From SHLQ01 sp964562985 (lineage in GTDB: Bacteria; Actinomycetota; Acidimicrobiia; Acidimicrobiales; SHLQ01), in contig CAZLWE010000003.1 of assembly GCA_964562985.1 (NCBI GenBank), positions 41,374-105,373 on the forward strand: a stretch of DNA of 64,000 bases, written 5' to 3'. This document shows positions 59,834 to 64,000 of this stretch, piece by piece. How positions within the stretch are numbered: the first letter of the stretch is position 1; each line of letters begins with the position of its first letter. The translations under genes and the position numbers were made by a program. A model generated the notes under the pieces. That model did no database searches. It was given only the letters and a program-made list of their open reading frames with translations, and was not told where the DNA came from.

Positions 59834-61726
59834 GTGAACCGTATGCCCGAAATCTCGACGCGCACCTTGCGGGTGGTTGTCGCAGTGCTACTCCTACTCG
59901 CCGGAGGAGTGATCCTTTCCTTCCGTGGTGGCGGCGGTGGTGGCATCGATGTGTTCACCGAGGATCTCGCAAGTGCGGGCATCGACCCGGAGACGATTCC
60001 TGAACAGGTCGAACGCTCATCAGAGGTCCCCGAACAAGACGGTGGTGAGCTCACGACAGGCGATGAGTTCGCTTCATCATCGGAGGGCACCACATCATTG
60101 GAGGGCACAACATCGCTGGAGGGCACAACGGATGCCGATCCGCCCGACCGCGACGGTTCGACCGACGCCGACCTAGGCGCCGAACCCGACGCGTCGAACG
60201 CCGCTTCACGTTCGACGACCCAGACAAATTCACAAACAGCTCAGACCACACAGACGACGGCGCCATCGCGCTATCGCCTACCAGCCACTTCGCCTGCTCC
60301 GAGCGTGGCCATCGACGGGCCGGGCTCAAACTCCGTGTCGATCACACCCTCTGGCGATGCTCTGGACGGACCCGCATCTTCACAGATCCCCGCAGCGACT
60401 ACTTCATCTGATCAAACGACCTCGACACCCACCTCCCGTGCTTCAACGCCAACCGGATCGCCTGCGTCGCCAGCGCCGATCACGGTGGGTAGCACAGCAC
60501 CCGCAGCCCAAGCGCAGGTCGCCGGGGCGTGGTGCCACATCGAGATCCGCGAGTCCGACGGCGTGATCCGCTGGAACGACGAAGGGCGAACCTCGGTATT
60601 CCGGCTCAATGACGCCTGGTTCCACACCCCCGACCCCGATGCCCAAGCCGTGATCATTCCGGACCCGGTCGATACCAGAGACGAATACATCCTTCGCTTG
60701 TGGACCGGCGGCACGGACGACATCGTGTGCACCTTCTCTAGCCTGCCGACAACCAACCCAGCGACGACCAACCAGGACGTTGTGGTGGCTGCTCCGGCCC
60801 CTACCACCGCCGCACCAACCACCACCACGACGACTACGACAACAATCCCCGAGGCGGTTGCTTTCACTGCGCTTCCAGCGCCCATTCGCACACCATCTGG
60901 ACCTCCCCAGATCGGCTTTGCCGTAGACGTGTGGGGTGATGAGCGCACGAACTACTGGAATGACCTCAGCGCAACTCCGGGAGCGGGACGCCTGATCGCA
61001 CACGAGTTCAAGAGTTTCATCAAACCGGTCAACACCGACCTCTACCGCTGGCACATGCAAAGCGGGCGCGACCTGCTGCTCACCTGGAACGGAACCGACG
61101 CCGAGACCATTCTGAACGGCTCGCACGACGACTGGATTCGTCATCACGCTCAAGAATTGAAGTCGCTTCCAGGAACGGTGAAGTTGCGCTTCTGGCATGA
61201 ACCTGATGTTTCGCACAAACGAGCCTGGATCGACAACGACCCACAGCAATTCATCGATTCATGGATGCACGTTCGTCGGTTGTTCGTTGAAGAGCAAGCC
61301 CTAAATATCGAATGGGTCTGGTGTCCGACCGCATGGAACTGGAACGAGCAAGGCGCCCGGTACTACCCAGGCGACGCGAACGTCGATTGGATCTGCGCCG
61401 ACGGCTACTCGGGCTGGGATCTGAATGCGCCGGTGACGCCTGTCGAGAACGCCTACCGGGACTTCCAGGCATGGGCGAACCAGCGTCCGCACAAGCCGAT
61501 TTTGGTCGCCGAGTTTGGTGTGAGCCAACGGGCACCCGAAGAGCGAGCCGAATGGATCGCTGGGATCCCGTCATGGGTCCAGGCCTCCTCCAACATTCGC
61601 GCGGTCGTGTACTTCGACATCGATAGACGCCCGAACGGCGAGATCTACGACTGGCGCATCCGCAACGAAACCCAGGCCTGGAACGCCATGCTCAACGTCA
61701 TCAGCTCGGCACCCTTTGGCCGCTAG
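59834..61726 (+). CDS. Secreted GH26-like glycoside hydrolase (beta-mannanase-like) with low-complexity linkers
   Basis: 630 residues from GTG 59834 (or ATG 59843). A signal anchor (RTLRVVVAVLLLLAGGVIL) and Gly run are followed by Ser/Thr/Pro/Asp-rich linkers (about 50-225), an unassigned domain (about 230-305), a poly-Thr linker (TTTTTTTTTIPEA) and a catalytic TIM-barrel-like C-terminus (about 345-620). Motifs: IGFAVDVWG; VKLRFWHEPDVSH (acid/base Glu in the HE pair); WVWCPTAWNWN; VDWICADGYSGW; and PILVAEFGVSQR (nucleophile Glu in EFG). These are the GH26 hallmarks. It would act on a mannan or similar outside polymer. Confidence 0.75.
   Translation: MNRMPEISTRTLRVVVAVLLLLAGGVILSFRGGGGGGIDVFTEDLASAGIDPETIPEQVERSSEVPEQDGGELTTGDEFASSSEGTTSLEGTTSLEGTTDADPPDRDGSTDADLGAEPDASNAASRSTTQTNSQTAQTTQTTAPSRYRLPATSPAPSVAIDGPGSNSVSITPSGDALDGPASSQIPAATTSSDQTTSTPTSRASTPTGSPASPAPITVGSTAPAAQAQVAGAWCHIEIRESDGVIRWNDEGRTSVFRLNDAWFHTPDPDAQAVIIPDPVDTRDEYILRLWTGGTDDIVCTFSSLPTTNPATTNQDVVVAAPAPTTAAPTTTTTTTTTIPEAVAFTALPAPIRTPSGPPQIGFAVDVWGDERTNYWNDLSATPGAGRLIAHEFKSFIKPVNTDLYRWHMQSGRDLLLTWNGTDAETILNGSHDDWIRHHAQELKSLPGTVKLRFWHEPDVSHKRAWIDNDPQQFIDSWMHVRRLFVEEQALNIEWVWCPTAWNWNEQGARYYPGDANVDWICADGYSGWDLNAPVTPVENAYRDFQAWANQRPHKPILVAEFGVSQRAPEERAEWIAGIPSWVQASSNIRAVVYFDIDRRPNGEIYDWRIRNETQAWNAMLNVISSAPFGR
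60083..60130 (+). repeat. 18-bp minisatellite coding an EGTTSL linker
   Basis: GAGGGCAC recurs at 60083, 60101 and 60119 with a period of 18 bp and codes (S)EGTTSLEGTTSLEGTT. In-frame so copy-number changes would only alter linker length. Confidence 0.75.
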
Positions 61727-62479
61727 ATGTTGACCGAGCTCCGACACGACGAGCGGCGACGCGGCTTTTCGCTGCGCCGACAGGCGCGAGCGGTCGCTCC
61801 TCTCGCGTTTCTGTGGCTCGTGGGGTTGGCCATCTTGGTTGCTGCGCAGGCACAAACCGCCGCCCCACTGCGAGAGCTGTTCCTCGACCCTGCGTTCATC
61901 ACCGGCGCACCTTGGTACACGGGCGCATTGTCGAACCTCGGCATCTTTGTGTGGACACTCGGTGTGGCATTTGCGGCCGCAGGAGCTTGGGTGGCCCGCC
62001 GTACCGGCCGTCTCAATGCGGCTCGCTTCCTCACCGTCGGCACCATCGCGACCTTGATCATGGTCCTCGACGACATCTTCGCCATTCACTCGAGCGTGCT
62101 GAATGATGTCGAGTGGCTCCCAAGGGTCGGGGCACAGTTCTTCGTCGTGGCACCCACCATCTTCTGGGTCCTGCGATACCTCGATGATATTCGACGAACG
62201 CGGTTCTTCATCCTCTTCGCCGGCCTGGGGTGTTTTGTCGGCTCGTTGGCCATCGATCAGACCGGCGTCCTTCGAGGTGACACCGCACTACTCGTCGAGG
62301 ACGGCTTCAAATTCTTGGGAATCCTCGCATGGTGTCAGTACTTCGTCTTGACCGCCCGAGACATTGCTGCCTCCGCGATTTCAAGCCACGGATCTTCTGT
62401 CGAACGTTCGATAAACGACGAATCCCACAATGGCCAGGCGACGGACGACGTGATCGACATCTTTAGAGACGCTGCCTAA
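61727..62479 (+). CDS. Membrane protein of unknown function
   Basis: 250 residues with about six spans (for example VAPLAFLWLVGLAILVAAQ, GIFVWTLGVAFAAAGAWVARR, LTVGTIATLIMVLDDIF). A recurring acidic/His pattern near the membrane, LDDIFAIHSSVLNDVEW, and ALLVEDGFKFLGILAWCQYF may form a polar site. No family recognised. Its ATG directly follows the GH26-like stop, so the two are probably translated together. Confidence 0.6.
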   Translation: MLTELRHDERRRGFSLRRQARAVAPLAFLWLVGLAILVAAQAQTAAPLRELFLDPAFITGAPWYTGALSNLGIFVWTLGVAFAAAGAWVARRTGRLNAARFLTVGTIATLIMVLDDIFAIHSSVLNDVEWLPRVGAQFFVVAPTIFWVLRYLDDIRRTRFFILFAGLGCFVGSLAIDQTGVLRGDTALLVEDGFKFLGILAWCQYFVLTARDIAASAISSHGSSVERSINDESHNGQATDDVIDIFRDAA

Positions 62480-62500
62480 CCTCTCCGAAGCCTGCCCCGG

Positions 62501-62506
62501 TAGCGT
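62501..62506 (+). promoter_or_regulatory. -10 box for leaderless LLM oxidoreductase mRNA
   Basis: TAGCGT, 6 nt before ATG 62513. Confidence 0.5.
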
Positions 62507-62512
62507 TGTCGT

Positions 62513-63433
62513 ATGAACGCACCGATCAGGTTCTCCGCATCGCTTGGCTCACTACCAACACACGAGGTGGTGGACGCCGCAGTGCGGGCCGAAGAGCTCG
62601 GCTACTACTCGGTGACCGTGCCCGACCATCTCGACGACCAACCGGCACCGCTGATCAGCCTTGCCGCTGCCGCCCAAGCGACCAGCACAATTCGGCTTCT
62701 TCCTTTGGTGCTTGCCAACGACTACCGCAACCCGGTCGTGCTAGCCAAGGAGCTCGCCACTCTCGACGTGTTATCGAATGGTCGTCTCGAAGCCGGACTC
62801 GGCGCGGGCTGGATGACCAGCGACTACGAACTGTCCGGCATTACCCACGACTCTCCCGGAACTCGAATCGCCCGACTCTCCGATTCGGTCGACATCATCA
62901 CTTCGCTGTTGCGGGGCGATTCGCTCGACCATTCCGGCGAGCACTACGAGGTAGCCGGTGCGATGGGTCCGCCCCACGCGGTGCAAGATCCGATTCCGAT
63001 CATGCTGGCCGGCGGCAAGCAGAAGATGTTGACCTTGGCTGGGAGCAAGGCAGACATCGTCGGCATAAACCCCGGCCTGACCGCGGGTGTCATCGACGAG
63101 CGGGCGGGCCGCGACGCAACTCTGGAACGCACTGACCAAAAGGTCGAGTGGGTGCGAGCTGCCGCCGGTGATCGCTTCGATCAGATCACCCTGCAGACCC
63201 GGATCCACATTGCAATGATCAGCGATGACCGTGAGGGCGTGGCCGCCGAGATGGCGCCGCTGCTCGGCATCACCGCGGAGGAGGCACTGGCCTCGCCACA
63301 CGCGTTGGTGGGCTCGGTCGAGCAATGCGTCGAGACGGTGCTCGGGTGGCGGGAACGTTGGGGTATCACCTACGTGAGCATCAACGGCGAGAACATGGAT
63401 GACTTTGCCCCGGTGGTAGCTGCACTGGCCTGA
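62513..63433 (+). CDS. LLM-class (luciferase-like) oxidoreductase, probably F420-dependent
   Basis: 306 residues of a TIM barrel: MNAPIRFSASLGSLPTHEVVDAA, AEELGYYSVTVPDHL, LAAAAQATSTIRLLPLVLANDYRNPVVLAKELATLDVLSNGRLEAGLGAGW and PIPIMLAGGKQKMLTLAG (phosphate grip). Resembles the TIGR03621-like F420 subgroup of actinobacteria. Substrate unknown. Starts at a leaderless ATG. Confidence 0.88.
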   Translation: MNAPIRFSASLGSLPTHEVVDAAVRAEELGYYSVTVPDHLDDQPAPLISLAAAAQATSTIRLLPLVLANDYRNPVVLAKELATLDVLSNGRLEAGLGAGWMTSDYELSGITHDSPGTRIARLSDSVDIITSLLRGDSLDHSGEHYEVAGAMGPPHAVQDPIPIMLAGGKQKMLTLAGSKADIVGINPGLTAGVIDERAGRDATLERTDQKVEWVRAAAGDRFDQITLQTRIHIAMISDDREGVAAEMAPLLGITAEEALASPHALVGSVEQCVETVLGWRERWGITYVSINGENMDDFAPVVAALA

Positions 63434-63519
63434 CCGGGAACGCGAGAGACCACAGCTGCGGCGTGGTGTGCGCGACAGCTAGGCAACCTCCACATGTCGT
63501 GATCCTAGACTCGCTTCTG

Positions 63520-63888
63520 ATGTTCATCGTCGCCGTATCCGTGGGTTGCCTCTTCGTACTTATTGGTACATCCCTGTTCCGGACCGCTAGTGCGTTAGCT
63601 AACGGCCGCGTGGAGGGCGCAGGTTCAGGGGTGGAACCGAGCGAGGTTCTCCGACATGCCCATGAGCAAGCCAGAATCCTTCGCCAAGTTGGCGCTGCGA
63701 TGGCCGCCGTCTCTGGACTGATCATCGCGACAAGCGCAATCCTCGCGAGCCAAGGGCTTGTCAGCGACCGTTTCGGAAACGTGGTGTTTGTACTTGCCGC
63801 TGCCGCCGGTGTGGTGGGAGTCCTCGGCGGAGCGATTCTCGGGCATTGGGTATGGACCCGGTCCGTTGACACCACGAGATTGCCCTAG
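63520..63888 (+). CDS. Small membrane protein, unknown
   Basis: 122 residues from ATG 63520; a TAGACT box 8 nt upstream supports this start over the GTG at 63499 or ATG 63463. Three hydrophobic segments (FIVAVSVGCLFVLIGTSLF, AAMAAVSGLIIATSAILA, VVFVLAAAAGVVGVLGGAILG) and a short charged loop. No family recognised. Confidence 0.5.
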   Translation: MFIVAVSVGCLFVLIGTSLFRTASALANGRVEGAGSGVEPSEVLRHAHEQARILRQVGAAMAAVSGLIIATSAILASQGLVSDRFGNVVFVLAAAAGVVGVLGGAILGHWVWTRSVDTTRLP

Positions 63889-64000
63889 CCATACGAAGTG
63901 CTCCGCGATCGGCGCCCCGTTTCGGGACTTCTCGTCTCTTGCTTCGGTTTTCGCACGGGGGCGACCTCTTCGGGGGTGGCGGGCCGGGTTCGCCAGATGA
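63889..64000. other. Right edge, no gene recognised
   Basis: The last 112 bp hold no supported gene. The open frames are tails of shadow frames. Confidence 0.6.

Noticed and set aside
1..64000. Prophage, integron or insertion sequence as carrier of the ATPase island
   Set aside because: No integrase, transposase, att-like direct repeat or phage structural gene was seen anywhere in the window.

Overview
The window reads as one chromosomal segment of a high-GC actinobacterium. The best guess is class Acidimicrobiia (Ilumatobacter-like), and the lineage is an inference. Support comes from a monomeric NADP-isocitrate dehydrogenase, an F420-type luciferase-like oxidoreductase, Thr-rich extracytoplasmic linkers, many GTG/TTG starts, and many genes whose start codon lies 6-8 nt after a TANNNT -10 hexamer, the signature of leaderless mRNAs. 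A run of exactly 100 N (23347-23446) marks a scaffold join, so this is a draft or metagenome assembly. I saw no rRNA, tRNA, transposase, integrase or CRISPR array.

Layout. 1-523: start of a secreted RTX-repeat protein running off the left edge. 0.8-5.1 kb: a thioesterase, then a tight operon of two dynamin-like membrane GTPases and an AlkD-like glycosylase. 5.4-12.3 kb: acyl-CoA ligase, PadR regulator with a membrane protein, alpha/beta hydrolase, DUF368 undecaprenyl-phosphate translocase, SCP2 protein and an Fpg/Nei glycosylase. 12.3-17.5 kb: malate dehydrogenase, a small stress membrane protein and a heterodimeric ABC exporter. 17.5-20.6 kb: an accessory two-gene island (P-loop ATPase plus ATPase-wHTH-TPR protein) behind a strong promoter with an embedded palindrome, ending in a cut-off TPR array next to folD. 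20.6-25.7 kb: folD, rhomboid protease, a hairpin-rich intergenic repeat with the assembly gap, and icd.

25.9-47.2 kb is a large surface-glycan locus: GT2, GT4 and GT-B glycosyltransferases, a NeuA-like cytidylyltransferase coupled to a 2-hydroxyacid dehydrogenase, an SDR, a sulfotransferase, TylF-like and other methyltransferases, and a 912-residue membrane-anchored GT2 fused to a DUF115/GT42-like domain. purN-purH sits inside it. 47.3-52 kb: cell-wall amidase lipoprotein, thioredoxin, sucCD and a Rieske-fold protein lacking its cluster ligands. 52-56.4 kb: PcrA/UvrD helicase, then an ECF sigma factor translationally coupled to a transmembrane Asp-box protein. 56.5-63.9 kb: orphan 120-residue protein, PatB-like C-S lyase, GMC oxidoreductase, secreted GH26-like glycosidase, membrane proteins and an LLM oxidoreductase.

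How it fits together. The TCA genes (mdh, icd, sucCD), purHN, folD and pcrA are ordinary housekeeping. The accessory interest lies in the ATPase/TPR island, in the glycan locus (a CMP-activated sugar made by the NeuA-like enzyme could feed the DUF115/GT42-like transferase; inference), in the sigma/propeller pair, and in two unusual proteins: a GGCT-PPOX fusion and the degenerate Rieske protein.
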